Assembly (NCBI RefSeq): GCF_024343675.1
Contig: NZ_RJUD01000011.1
Location: 48,364-112,363 of the forward strand
From: Lacihabitans sp. CS3-21
GTDB lineage: Bacteria > Bacteroidota > Bacteroidia > Cytophagales > Spirosomataceae
DNA length: 64,000 bases
Reading direction: 5' to 3'
Shown here: one piece after another, positions 34,520 to 43,949 of the stretch
Layout of the letters: each line of letters starts with the position of its first letter
How positions within the stretch are numbered: the first letter of the stretch is position 1
Notes under the pieces: generated by a model
The model's database searches: none
The model's input: the letters and a program-made list of their open reading frames with translations, nothing else
Told to the model about the DNA's origin: nothing
Translations under genes and position numbers: made by a program

Positions 34520-35194
34520 TTAAGACACGTAATCATTATCAAATATTACTGCTAATTGATTGTCAACGGCCCAAACTCCGGGAGCACTCCATGCCATGCG
34601 TGAAGCTTCGTCTTTTTGGTGCCACGACGACACATTTCCCGTTAGTGTTACTCTGTGGTCCATTACTGCCACATCTATATTTTCACTTTTTACGGACCAA
34701 TTTCGTTTGATGGCCGCCTCAATATCATTTTTTTCTATCTTATTTTCTACTTCCAACTTAATGGTTATGTTATTGGTCACACCCTTTATTCCTGTCATGT
34801 TTTTGATCGAATTTTTTGCTTCTTCGCGTTGGTAGTTCCAGTTGGTTTCGCCATCCAAGGTTATCCAGCCATTTTCCACTTTTACATGAATTTTGTCATT
34901 GGGTAGTTGCCAATTCCATTTGTAGGCGTTTACTATTTCTTTCGCTATGTCGTTGTCATCGTGTTTTGCCCAATCGGTGTTGAATTTCACCTCGATTTTC
35001 TCTACCACCGCCTTTACACCCATGATGTGCTTGGTTGCATCTTCGGCTTGTATTTTTTTCGCGTAATTGTCCACTGTACCTGATAGGGTCACAATTCCAT
35101 CATGTACTACTACGCCAATTTCGGCCGCATGAAGTTTTGGTTCCCATTTGAAAGCATCTTGTACTTCTTTTTGAAGTTCCTCGTTAGATTTCAT
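34520..35194 (-). CDS. BON domain protein with three repeats
   Basis: 224 residues: BON domains at about 3-66, 77-140 and 147-210, each ending in a variant of WITLDGETNWNYQREEAKNS or VTLSGTVDNYAKK. No signal peptide is seen, unlike OsmY, so it probably stays in the cytoplasm. BON domains bind phospholipids; three-repeat cytoplasmic forms are common stress proteins in Bacteroidota and Proteobacteria. First gene behind promoter copy 7. Confidence 0.88.
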   Translation of the reverse strand: MKSNEELQKEVQDAFKWEPKLHAAEIGVVVHDGIVTLSGTVDNYAKKIQAEDATKHIMGVKAVVEKIEVKFNTDWAKHDDNDIAKEIVNAYKWNWQLPNDKIHVKVENGWITLDGETNWNYQREEAKNSIKNMTGIKGVTNNITIKLEVENKIEKNDIEAAIKRNWSVKSENIDVAVMDHRVTLTGNVSSWHQKDEASRMAWSAPGVWAVDNQLAVIFDNDYVS

Positions 35195-35228
35195 TTTTGT
35201 GTTTTTTATTGTGATACTATTTCCTTCA

Positions 35229-35294
35229 CAAAGGTGGAATTAATGGCTAAGAGGTCGTTGTAAAATATTGATTTCTATTTGTAAAATTCACACA
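35229..35294 (-). promoter_or_regulatory. Stress-island promoter motif, copy 7 (BON)
   Basis: Minus strand: TGTGTGAAT directly after the stop codon of the cupin-like gene, TACAAA, TACAAC exactly 21 bp later, -7 element CACCTTTG. Both half-sites share the same C for T change, which is consistent with paired half-sites of one protein dimer. Confidence 0.8.
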
Positions 35295-36170
35295 TTAGGA
35301 AAAGTTTAAATTGTAAATGGCTCTCTTAGCTCTCATCTGGGCGATTTTCTCTTTGGACGCTAGCCATTTAGACCCCATGGCTTTGCCCATCATTTTATCA
35401 AATGGCATTCTTAGTGCAATATTCATTAATCCTTTTAGATTGGTTTGTAATGAAGGAGAGAGTTTTCTGTAACTGACTGACATACTGCCTTCTAGATAAG
35501 TCATATAGTGCCAATATCCGCTCGGCATAAAAATAGAATCACCGTGCTCCAGCGTGCATTCATAGGCTTTTATAAATATTAATCCTGGGTATTTTACAAA
35601 ATCCAGGTCGTCGAGGTTGATGAGCGAATAGGTGCAGTAGGGTAGGCGATAGAGCAAATCAGTGTATTCAGGTGCTATCAGAACCACTTTTTTCTTACCT
35701 CCAAAGTGAGTCAGCAGCACATTAGACATGTCTATGTCATAATGAATCCTTACCGTGGTGTTTTTTCCGCCAAAAAACATCAGACCTAGGTTGCCGAGCA
35801 TGCCTTGGAAGATTTTCGGACAAGGAAAATCTTTCTTGAGCTTGGGTAATTGTTTGGACATATTCATTCCAAAAATTCTCAAATCGGTTTTTTCATCTTT
35901 TTGAATAATAGAGAGGTAATCTCCAAAATTCATTTTAAAATCAGGCCTCGTATAGGTTGATTTTGAACGCTTTAGATTTGAATTATCGAAAACACTGATT
36001 TCTAAATCGCCGGCTTTGTCCATAAAGTATTTTATATTCCAACTTTGTCCAGCCACTTTTTCATTTGCCAGGCCTTTCAAAACCACAGGTTTTTGGGTCA
36101 TGAAATAGTTCTCTTTGAATTTATCTAGTTCTGAGATTTCCAATACATCGATTTTTTGTTTTAATTCCAT
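35295..36170 (-). CDS. JmjC/cupin-like domain protein
   Basis: 291 residues of the cupin_8 type. The opening KPVVLKGLANEKVAGQSWN (residues about 28-46) is typical. The Fe(II) ligands are likely His and Asp in VRIHYDIDMSNVL and His in MPSGYWHYMTYL. The family hydroxylates protein or small-molecule targets with 2-oxoglutarate and O2. It follows the SOUL gene by 10 bp, so the two form one operon behind promoter copy 8. Confidence 0.82.
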   Translation of the reverse strand: MELKQKIDVLEISELDKFKENYFMTQKPVVLKGLANEKVAGQSWNIKYFMDKAGDLEISVFDNSNLKRSKSTYTRPDFKMNFGDYLSIIQKDEKTDLRIFGMNMSKQLPKLKKDFPCPKIFQGMLGNLGLMFFGGKNTTVRIHYDIDMSNVLLTHFGGKKKVVLIAPEYTDLLYRLPYCTYSLINLDDLDFVKYPGLIFIKAYECTLEHGDSIFMPSGYWHYMTYLEGSMSVSYRKLSPSLQTNLKGLMNIALRMPFDKMMGKAMGSKWLASKEKIAQMRAKRAIYNLNFS

Positions 36171-36180
36171 GTTGTTGTTA

Positions 36181-36726
36181 TTAATAGTTTATATGAACGA
36201 TTACTTCGTTTCTTCTCCTAAAGAACTGAAATCGAGAGTTATAGCCTACATATTGGAAGTTGCCAAAATGACGAATATTTGACTTTTTCAAGGCCAAAAC
36301 CATGGTTTTTGCGTAGGACTTTATATCACTTTCCAATGCGAATCCATCGAAGGTGATTACGGCTAAATAGAGATTATTATTTTTTGTCACAGAACTATGA
36401 GCTTTTGAATTGCTATTTAAGTTTTGGGTAATGAGCGACCCAGAGAGCTTGGCGGAGTTAGTGGCATTTAATTGCGGACTATAGGAGATTCCGAATCTGT
36501 CCAAGTTTTTGATTCCATTTCTGCTGTATTCTTTAAATCGAAAGGCCTTAGAATTTATTTCTTCCACTGCTATCGGATTGTACATACGTATTTCAAAGTT
36601 TTTGTGGGTATGTATCACTATATAAGAGCTTCTGTCTTCTATTCGGTTGCTAGAAACGGCCAAATAAAACTGATAAATCAATAAAAAAGCGAACAAATTA
36701 ACGAGGATAACTATACGAATTTTCAT
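36181..36726 (-). CDS. SOUL-type heme-binding protein, membrane anchored
   Basis: 181 residues from MKIRIVILVNLFAF at 36726. N-terminal membrane anchor (about 1-20). The SOUL fold is shown by KNFEIRMYNPIAVEEI near residue 40 and the C-terminal pattern FQYVGYNSRFQFFRRRNEVIV, where the RRNEV end is strongly typical. SOUL/HBP proteins bind heme or tetrapyrrole weakly. First gene behind promoter copy 8, paired with a likely Fe(II) oxygenase. Confidence 0.78.
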   Translation of the reverse strand: MKIRIVILVNLFAFLLIYQFYLAVSSNRIEDRSSYIVIHTHKNFEIRMYNPIAVEEINSKAFRFKEYSRNGIKNLDRFGISYSPQLNATNSAKLSGSLITQNLNSNSKAHSSVTKNNNLYLAVITFDGFALESDIKSYAKTMVLALKKSNIRHFGNFQYVGYNSRFQFFRRRNEVIVHINY

Positions 36727-36764
36727 AAAATCTAATGGTAGGATTGTAGGCTCATTTAATAATA

Positions 36765-36830
36765 CAAATATTGTTTTTACTCCTTTTAATAACTTATACA
36801 ATTCAGAATTTAACTTTCATCATTCACACA
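36765..36830 (-). promoter_or_regulatory. Stress-island promoter motif, copy 8 (SOUL operon)
   Basis: Minus strand: TGTGTGAAT, TGAAAG, TATAAG exactly 21 bp later; the -7 region is ATATTTG instead of ACCTTTG, at the same place. Confidence 0.72.
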
Positions 36831-36999
36831 TAATTTATTGATTTTGAATAAATTATGTTTTTCCGTGACTAAAATTGTATATTAAGTTGAAAATAAGAGC
36901 CCCAAATCATGATTCTTGATAGTTTGTTTAAAACTATATGAACAATTTACTTGGAAACCCGCCAAATAGACTACCTTCGTTGTCAAACAGCACTTAGCC

Positions 37000-39900
37000 A
37001 TGAAAACACTTTTGCCACCCATAAGAAAGCTCACATCTCCTTTAGAATTGTCATCTAAAAGCTCCACTGCTACCCGAAAGAACATTAAAATAGATACCAT
37101 AGAAGTTTCAAATAAAGAACTGGATAATCATGGCTTTACAGTTGTTTCCATTGGTGCGTCTGCTGGCGGATTGGAGGCTTTCATTCAATTTCTTCAAAAT
37201 CTGAAGTCTGACACAGGTATGGCGTTTATTGTGGTGCAGCATCTGAGTCCAGATCACAAAAGCATGCTCCCAGCGATTTTATCTAAGTCGACCAGCATGT
37301 TGGTGCAAGAGATAGACGAAATGGAAGAAATGAAACCTAATAATGTGTATGTTATACCATCTAACAAAGGTATTGAGGTAATTGATGGACATATAAAGTT
37401 GATTCCTAGAACAAAAAGCGGAATCGCTATTTCCATAGATGTTTTGTTTTCTTCCTTAGCCGAAACGCACAAAGAAAACACGATAGGTATAGTGCTATCC
37501 GGATGTGCAAATGATGGTACAAAGGGTTTAAAAGATATCAAGTTGGCTGGCGGGATAACTTTTGCACAAGACGAATCTGCCAAATATCAAAGTATGCCCC
37601 AATCTGCAATTACCGAGGGAATCGTAGATTTTGTAATGTCGCCCAAGGAAATAGCAGAGGAAATAAACTGGATAAGTAAACACCCATTGGTAATCAGAAA
37701 TTCAAAGAAAATAAATCCAGAAGACGAAATTGACAACGAAAATCCTGATTTGGTCAAAATTCTGAATCTAATTTTGATAAAAAAAAATGTAGACTTTTTT
37801 CATTATAAAATGAATACCATCAAACGGCGTTTGTTACGACGGATGATGAATCTCAAATTGGCCTCTATTAAAATATATGCAGACTATCTGTTGGAGAATC
37901 CTAACGAAATAGATTTGCTTTATCAAGATTTACTGATAAACGTAACCGAGTTTTTTAGAGATCCTGAGACGTTTTTGTTACTTAAGAAAACGATTTTGCC
38001 AAGAATTATAAAGTCAAAGAAAGAAGGTGAAACGATTAGGATTTGGGTGGCTGCTTGTGCTACAGGTGAAGAAGTATATTCTATTGCCATTACATTACTT
38101 GAAATTCAACAAAGTAGCTCTGTAAATATCCCTTTCCAGATTTTTGCATCTGACTTGAGTGCTGAGGCCATAGCTTTAGCGAGAAATGGTGAGTACACAG
38201 AGAGTCAAATGAAAAATGTGTCAACAAAACGACTCAGACAGTTTTTTACAAAATCAAAAGATAAGTACCGAATCGTTAAGTCGCTTCGAGATGTTTGCGT
38301 ATTTGCACAACACAACATTCTCAACGATCCGCCTTTTTCAAGGATGGACTTGATCAGTTGCAGAAACTTCTTAATTTATTTGGATGCATTTAACCAAAAA
38401 AAGTGTGTTAGCACATTCAATTATGCTCTTAATGACAACGGATATTTGATGTTGGGCAAATCTGAAACCATCGGTTCGTCTGTAAAGTTGTTTTCAATAG
38501 TAAACAAAAAAAGCAAATTTTATTCTCCTAAAAAGAACTCAGGATTGGCAAAAAAAACAGATATAACCATCCGTTTGCCACACACCATTAGTTCTGAACT
38601 GAACAAATTTACTCCACCAAATATAAAAAAAATCATCAACAGCCTTCCTAGTTCAAACCTTGGAAGTGCCTTAGATGCGGTGCTTTTGGCACAGTATGTG
38701 CCTGCAAGCGTTGTCATAAACTATGAGTTAGAGATTTTACACTTTAAAGGGCCAACAGCTACTTTTCTTCAAAATTCGTCAGGAAAAGCTTCCTTTAATA
38801 TTTTGAAAATGGCTCATGAAGGAATCACCTTTGAGTTGAGGAATGCTATTCATCATGCCATCAAAACTAAGCAGACCATAAAGAAAACTGGAATTGAAAT
38901 GGATCGTGGTCTTCTGCAAAATATAGTGAGAATAGTCAATATTGAAGTAGCTCCGCTTAAATTAGAAAATGAAGAGCCGCTTTTAATAGTGATTTTTACT
39001 GAACAGCTCTTGGAAATACCAGAAAGTTCGGCAAATGGCACCAAAAACAATTCGTTGGCCAAAGACCGCAGGATTAGAAAACTGGAGGAAGAGTTGACAG
39101 CCGCAAGATCAGACATGGGCTCGATAACCCATGACCAAGAAGCTGCAAACGAAGAACTTCAAAGTGCAAACGAGGAGATCATATCGAGCAACGAAGAACT
39201 ACAAAGCCTCAACGAAGAGTTAGAAACCTCGAAAGAAGAAATAGAATCGACCAACGAAGAACTTACAACCAGCAATCAGGAACTGAATGCCCGAATTTTA
39301 CAAATAGAAGAATTGTATTCCTATTATGAAGGCATTATTTCTACTGTACATGAACCTGTTTTGATTTTGGATAAAAATATCCGAATAAAATCTGCCAATG
39401 GGTCATTTTGTAAAATGTTTAAAGTTTCAGAAGACGATCTCTTGGGCGTTTCTATTTATAAAATCAATAATGGAGAATGGAGCATTCCGGCCTTGAGGGA
39501 GCTTTTGGAAGATATTATACCTAAAAATCTTAGATTTCAAGACTTTGAGATTGAACAGACTTTTGAGCAGATAGGCATTAAAAACTTGTTGCTCAATGCC
39601 CATAGGATTCAACAAAAAAGTCAGAATGAAGACCTCATTGTGCTAACCATTGCCGATATAACGGAAGTTAAAAGACTAGCCGTTGAGCAGCAAATCAGGC
39701 AAAAGCTGGAGTTGGAGGTTCAATTAAACCTTGAAAAAGAAGCCCATAAAGCTATTGAAAATAGTAATAGCCGATACAACAGGTTGCTCATGCAGTCTCC
39801 TTTTGCTTTCGCTATTTTGATTGGAGAAGAATTGAAAATTTCACTTGCCAATGATACCATAAAGGAAATTTGGGGAAAGGGAAACGTAATTGAAGGAAAA

Positions 39901-41328
39901 CTTCTGGTGGAAGTATTACCAGAACTGTTGAATAGTGATTTACCCGATATAATATTAGAAGTATTAAAAACAGGCAAACCATTTGAAGGGTATGAATATC
40001 TCGTTTCAATTCAAAGAAACGGAAAACTGGAGAAAGTATATTTTAATTTCGTGTATCAGCCTTATTATGAAGCAGATGATACAATTTCTGGTGTGGTAGT
40101 TATTGCTTATGAAGTGACATCGCAGATTCATACGAAAGCGGAGCTCATAGAAGCTAAAAACCATGCTGACCATAAAACAAGAATAGCCGAGTCTGCCGTG
40201 AAAGCCAAACAGCAGTTTTTGGCCAACATGAGCCATGAGATACGTACACCCATGAACGCCATTTTGGGTTTTACCAATGTTGTTCTCAAAACTACGCTTG
40301 ATACCGCCCAAAGAGAATATCTCAATGCCATAAAAATTTCAGCCGATGCCTTGGTGGTTTTGATTAATGATATTCTAGACTTAGCCAAAATAGATGCTGG
40401 CAAAATGTCTTTTGAAGAAATTAAGTTTGATTTGGATTTAACGTTAGACACCATGGTGCAGTTATTTGATCTTAAAATCAAAGAGAAAAATCTAGAATTT
40501 GTAAAAGATTATGATCAAAATATTCCGAAATTTCTAATAGGAGACCCACTACGATTGAGACAAATAATTTTAAATTTGATAGGCAATGCAGTTAAATTTA
40601 CCAGTCAAGGCAAAATAATTTTCGCTGTAAAAAAGCTAAAAGAATCAGAGCTAAAAGTGACTTTAGAATTCAGTGTAACAGATACAGGTATAGGAATAGA
40701 GCAAAATAAGTTGAAACAGGTATTTAATAATTTTGAGCAGGCTAATAAAGAAACCACCAGTTCATATGGTGGCACTGGGCTTGGTTTGGCCATAGTAAAA
40801 CAATTGGTAGAACTCCAAAACGGAGAGGTATTTATCAAGAGTGAATTAGGTGTGGGCTCAACTTTTGGCTTTATATTGGATTTTGAAATACCGAGTCAGG
40901 ACGTCATGGAGGAGCCTTCAAAGATAGAAGAACTTCAAAATGAAAACTCAAATGGGATTAATTTGAGAAAAAAAATATTGGTGGTGGAAGACATGCCTCT
41001 GAATCAATTTCTGATAAAAATCATCTTGATGGATTTTGATTTTGATGTTGAAATGGCCAATAATGGCAAAATAGCCTTAGAAATACTTGAAAATGACACA
41101 TTTGACGTTATTTTGATGGATTTGCAAATGCCCATCATGAACGGTTTTGATACCACTGAATACATCAGACAAGTGATGAAATCGGATATTCCGATCATTG
41201 CACTAACGGCGGATGTAACTTCGGTGGATGTAGAAAAATGTAAAACACTGGGCATGAATGATTATATCTCAAAACCAATAGATGAAAAATTGCTTTTGAC
41301 CAAAATAAATGCCTTTTTGGCAAAGTAA
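37000..41328 (+). CDS. CheB-CheR-PAS-histidine kinase-receiver fusion protein
   Basis: 1442 residues, no membrane segment, so cytoplasmic. In order: CheB methylesterase (about 45-225; GASAGG Ser, VQHLSPDHKS His, SGCANDGTKG Asp); CheR methyltransferase (about 245-510; FFRDPETF, SCRNFLIYL); PAS-like part (about 570-680); coiled coil (about 687-775; repeated NEELQSANEEI, NEELQSLNEEL); two PAS domains (about 776-1040); HisKA with MSHEIRTPMNAI near 1077; HATPase with GGTGLGLAIVKQL; receiver (about 1325-1442; MDLQMP Asp). No Che receptor genes are near, so it is a signalling hybrid rather than a chemotaxis part. It is the only plus-strand gene in the stress island, divergent from promoter copy 8, and may sense or transmit its signal. 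Confidence 0.92.
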   Translation: MKTLLPPIRKLTSPLELSSKSSTATRKNIKIDTIEVSNKELDNHGFTVVSIGASAGGLEAFIQFLQNLKSDTGMAFIVVQHLSPDHKSMLPAILSKSTSMLVQEIDEMEEMKPNNVYVIPSNKGIEVIDGHIKLIPRTKSGIAISIDVLFSSLAETHKENTIGIVLSGCANDGTKGLKDIKLAGGITFAQDESAKYQSMPQSAITEGIVDFVMSPKEIAEEINWISKHPLVIRNSKKINPEDEIDNENPDLVKILNLILIKKNVDFFHYKMNTIKRRLLRRMMNLKLASIKIYADYLLENPNEIDLLYQDLLINVTEFFRDPETFLLLKKTILPRIIKSKKEGETIRIWVAACATGEEVYSIAITLLEIQQSSSVNIPFQIFASDLSAEAIALARNGEYTESQMKNVSTKRLRQFFTKSKDKYRIVKSLRDVCVFAQHNILNDPPFSRMDLISCRNFLIYLDAFNQKKCVSTFNYALNDNGYLMLGKSETIGSSVKLFSIVNKKSKFYSPKKNSGLAKKTDITIRLPHTISSELNKFTPPNIKKIINSLPSSNLGSALDAVLLAQYVPASVVINYELEILHFKGPTATFLQNSSGKASFNILKMAHEGITFELRNAIHHAIKTKQTIKKTGIEMDRGLLQNIVRIVNIEVAPLKLENEEPLLIVIFTEQLLEIPESSANGTKNNSLAKDRRIRKLEEELTAARSDMGSITHDQEAANEELQSANEEIISSNEELQSLNEELETSKEEIESTNEELTTSNQELNARILQIEELYSYYEGIISTVHEPVLILDKNIRIKSANGSFCKMFKVSEDDLLGVSIYKINNGEWSIPALRELLEDIIPKNLRFQDFEIEQTFEQIGIKNLLLNAHRIQQKSQNEDLIVLTIADITEVKRLAVEQQIRQKLELEVQLNLEKEAHKAIENSNSRYNRLLMQSPFAFAILIGEELKISLANDTIKEIWGKGNVIEGKLLVEVLPELLNSDLPDIILEVLKTGKPFEGYEYLVSIQRNGKLEKVYFNFVYQPYYEADDTISGVVVIAYEVTSQIHTKAELIEAKNHADHKTRIAESAVKAKQQFLANMSHEIRTPMNAILGFTNVVLKTTLDTAQREYLNAIKISADALVVLINDILDLAKIDAGKMSFEEIKFDLDLTLDTMVQLFDLKIKEKNLEFVKDYDQNIPKFLIGDPLRLRQIILNLIGNAVKFTSQGKIIFAVKKLKESELKVTLEFSVTDTGIGIEQNKLKQVFNNFEQANKETTSSYGGTGLGLAIVKQLVELQNGEVFIKSELGVGSTFGFILDFEIPSQDVMEEPSKIEELQNENSNGINLRKKILVVEDMPLNQFLIKIILMDFDFDVEMANNGKIALEILENDTFDVILMDLQMPIMNGFDTTEYIRQVMKSDIPIIALTADVTSVDVEKCKTLGMNDYISKPIDEKLLLTKINAFLAK

Positions 41329-41342
41329 AACCTTTCATGGTG

Positions 41343-41699
41343 TCAAACGTCCACGAGTTTCCAAATCCATTGAGCGGTATTTCGGTCAAGGGATGTCATT
41401 TGAGTAACCATAAGATTAACAGCTTTTTTGCTCATTTTCCAGTCAATGGCGAGGGTGTGACCAACTGCATCGTATACAAATACTTTTTTAAAATGGCACG
41501 CACTGTTTACTCCAGCCAACTGACACACTTGGATGGACTTGAGCAGAGCTTCTTGGATTAATTCTTCCGTAATTTTTTCTGAAAAAGGCAAATGACGGAA
41601 TGAATATTTGCATAAAGAATCATAAAAGGCATTTTCGAAATTTTCCACTGATTTTTGGTTGATTTGAGGAGAATACCTAATAATTACATTTTTTTCCAT
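41343..41699 (-). CDS. Uncharacterised 118-residue protein
   Basis: Starts MEKNVIIRYSPQINQKSVEN. Mixed alpha/beta, soluble. It holds two Cys (SLCKY, QVCQL) and a middle NSACHFKKVFVYDAVGHTLA segment. Convergent with the large kinase, 14 bp apart, and 12 bp after dnaJ on the same strand, so last gene of the LDH-DnaJ operon. No family recognised. Confidence 0.6.
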   Translation of the reverse strand: MEKNVIIRYSPQINQKSVENFENAFYDSLCKYSFRHLPFSEKITEELIQEALLKSIQVCQLAGVNSACHFKKVFVYDAVGHTLAIDWKMSKKAVNLMVTQMTSLDRNTAQWIWKLVDV

Positions 41700-41711
41700 G
41701 GTTGTATTTGT

Positions 41712-42587
41712 TTATAAAATAGCTTTTAATTCTTCAAATTTTGCTTTTTGCTCTAAACTCAAGTTTTCTGGAATCTTTACTTGTAATGTTGCATACAAAT
41801 CACCAAACTGGTTGGTTTTGTCATAAATAGGCATTCCTTTTCCTTTTAATCGAATGACCTTCGCATTTTGCGTGCCCGCTTGCAAGTTTATTTTTACCTG
41901 ACCAGTAAACGTATGAATGAGGATATCACCTCCAAGAATTACCGTAAACAAATCTACTGACTGAGAAATATACAAATCATTCTGCTTTCTCTCGAATTCG
42001 GAATCCGATTTTACCTTAATTTTTACATACAAATCGCCCCTTTCTCCACTTGCTCTGGGAGCGGCTCCTTTGTTCTTAACTCTGAGGATTTGACCTGAGA
42101 AGGTTCCAGGCTTTGTAGTAATTCTTAGTTTCTCTTTATCAACTTGTAATATGCGACTTGTTCCATGATAGGCTTCTTGAAGCGTAATCTCCATTTCTGT
42201 TTCATAATCTCCCCCTTTGGCGTTTTTTGCAGTCTTGGTATTTCCATTTTTTGAAGAGAAAAACTGCTCAAATAAATCGGAAAAATCTGCTTGATCTCCA
42301 AAGTCTTGATACCTGCCTTGTGAAGTATTTTGTCCTTTATAATTTTGTGGATCTTGTCCTGGATTTTCCCAATATTGCCCAAACTCATCGTACTTGGCTC
42401 TTTTTTCAGGATTACTCAGAACGCCATTGGCTTCGTTGATAGATTTGAAATTCTCTTCAGCTTCTTTATTACCAGCGTTTTTATCTGGGTGATACTTTAC
42501 GGCCAAACTTCTAAAAGCTTTTTTGATTTCGTCCTGTGTAGCTTTTTTTTCGACGCCTAGTATTTTGTAGTAATCTTTGAAATCCAT
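41712..42587 (-). CDS. DnaJ-type co-chaperone without zinc finger (CbpA-like)
   Basis: 291 residues. J-domain at 1-70 with the HPD triad in VKYHPDKNAG. A Gly/Phe-Gln linker (about 75-120) leads directly into the two substrate-binding beta domains (EMEITLQEAYHGTSRIL, then VKINLQAGTQNAKVIRLKG). The CxxCxGxG zinc repeats of DnaJ are absent, as in CbpA. It stimulates DnaK and may bind DNA. It lies directly after the D-lactate dehydrogenase gene. Confidence 0.9.
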   Translation of the reverse strand: MDFKDYYKILGVEKKATQDEIKKAFRSLAVKYHPDKNAGNKEAEENFKSINEANGVLSNPEKRAKYDEFGQYWENPGQDPQNYKGQNTSQGRYQDFGDQADFSDLFEQFFSSKNGNTKTAKNAKGGDYETEMEITLQEAYHGTSRILQVDKEKLRITTKPGTFSGQILRVKNKGAAPRASGERGDLYVKIKVKSDSEFERKQNDLYISQSVDLFTVILGGDILIHTFTGQVKINLQAGTQNAKVIRLKGKGMPIYDKTNQFGDLYATLQVKIPENLSLEQKAKFEELKAIL

Positions 42588-42593
42588 AATGCT

Positions 42594-43583
42594 TTACGTT
42601 ACTTCATTTTCTGAGCTTACACCATTTTCAAAATCTGTAAAGTTTTTTAAGGTTATTTTTACGATTTGCTCCAAAGCTTCTTCTGTAAAAAATCCCAAGT
42701 GGGGCGTTATCAAAACATTGTGAAACGACATGAGTCGCTCTATCAAATCGTCCTGGATAAGAGACTCGGACAAGTCTTTAAAAAATATTTTTTCTTCTTG
42801 TTCATAAACATCAATGCCTAAATAGCCTAATTTCCCTTTCTTTAATGCCACAATAGCATGTGAAGTATTGATGATGGCTCCTCGACTGGTGTTGATCAGC
42901 ATGGCTCCACTTTTCATTTTTTCAAAGGCCAAACTGTCAAATAAATGTTTAGTTTCGTGGGTAAGCGGACAATGGATAGATACAATGTCAGAGTTGGCTA
43001 AAACCTCATCAAAAGTCAAGTATTTTACGCCTTTGGCCTTAAGGTCATCAGATTCAACGGTATCGTTTACCCTTATTTTACAACCGAAACCCAACATGAT
43101 TTTAGCAAATGCAGTACCTATTTTTCCAGTTCCTATGATGCCGACGGTTTTCTCATAAAGGTTAAAACCCATGAGTTTTTCAACAGAGAAATTGCCTTCT
43201 CGCACTCTGTTGTAGGCTTTGTGGGTTTTGCGATTTAACGTAAGTATAAGTGCCACTGCATGTTCGGCCACGGCTTGAGGGGAATAGGCGGGCACTCGCA
43301 GTACTTTTATATGATGTTTTTTAGTGGCTGTAAGATCTACATTGTTGAAGCCAGCACTTCGCAAATCTATAAGTTTGACACCCTGATTGGCTAGTTTCTC
43401 AATGGTATTCTCGTCTAAAATATCACTAACAAAAACGCAAACTGCCTCGAATCCCTTTGCCAAGTCAGTAGTAGCAGCATTTAAAGAAGCTTCAAAAAAC
43501 ACCAGCTCATGCTTGGCATCAGCATTGTATTTTTCAAGGTAAATTTTTTCATAGGGCTTGGTACTGAATACGGCTACTTTCAT
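42594..43583 (-). CDS. D-2-hydroxyacid (D-lactate) dehydrogenase
   Basis: 329 residues. NAD-binding GIIGTGKIGTAFAK near residue 149, substrate Arg in LINTSRGA near residue 234, Glu in DVYEQEE and the catalytic His in ITPHLGFFTEEAL. The start MKVAVFSTKPYEKIY is typical of fermentative LdhA-type enzymes. It reduces pyruvate to D-lactate when oxygen is scarce. First gene of an operon with the DnaJ-type gene, an odd pairing that fits a stress context. Confidence 0.9.
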   Translation of the reverse strand: MKVAVFSTKPYEKIYLEKYNADAKHELVFFEASLNAATTDLAKGFEAVCVFVSDILDENTIEKLANQGVKLIDLRSAGFNNVDLTATKKHHIKVLRVPAYSPQAVAEHAVALILTLNRKTHKAYNRVREGNFSVEKLMGFNLYEKTVGIIGTGKIGTAFAKIMLGFGCKIRVNDTVESDDLKAKGVKYLTFDEVLANSDIVSIHCPLTHETKHLFDSLAFEKMKSGAMLINTSRGAIINTSHAIVALKKGKLGYLGIDVYEQEEKIFFKDLSESLIQDDLIERLMSFHNVLITPHLGFFTEEALEQIVKITLKNFTDFENGVSSENEVT

Positions 43584-43655
43584 GGTATTTAATTAAATCT
43601 TATAAACAGAATTAATAAGAAGCTAATGGACTCAGAACTTTATTTAATCAGATAT

Positions 43656-43949
43656 TTAAGTTAATATAGAATTTGCTAGAATACCCAAAGAAATCAAAGT
43701 GCCGATGCTTAAAAGAATTAGCAGTGTAGAATCGTTGTAGGTATTTTCATGCGAAATATAATAATCGTTATCATCATCTTCTGGATTTAAGTTTTTCAGG
43801 TTAAAATCCGAATCTTTAAAAAGAAAGGGAAACTCATCTTTATTTTTTTTTGAGTTTTCCGATTTGGAAGATTTTACTTCTTGATATTCTTCATTTTTGG
43901 ACTTTACAATAATGTCCTCAACTTCTGGAAAGTCGATGTAATCTGGCAT
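43656..43949 (-). CDS. Acidic 97-residue tail-anchored protein, paralogue of 44182-44454
   Basis: Begins MPDYIDFPEVEDIIVKSKNE. It has a Lys/Ser/Glu-rich middle, an acidic block (NPEDDDNDYYIS) and a C-terminal membrane helix (LLILLSIGTLISLGILA). The first 18 residues match the segment LPGYIPYPPGEDIFVKSK of the gene at 44182 (PxYI, P, ED, VKSK), and both end in an acidic block with DYY/NYY. It looks like a diverged copy that gained a membrane anchor. Confidence 0.65.
   Translation of the reverse strand: MPDYIDFPEVEDIIVKSKNEEYQEVKSSKSENSKKNKDEFPFLFKDSDFNLKNLNPEDDDNDYYISHENTYNDSTLLILLSIGTLISLGILANSILT

Noticed and set aside
36913..36979. Plus-strand copy of the stress promoter before the large kinase gene at 37000
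   Set aside because: ACCTTCG at 36973 resembles the -7 box, but the expected TGTGTGAAT position reads TTCTTGATA and the 21-bp half-sites are absent.
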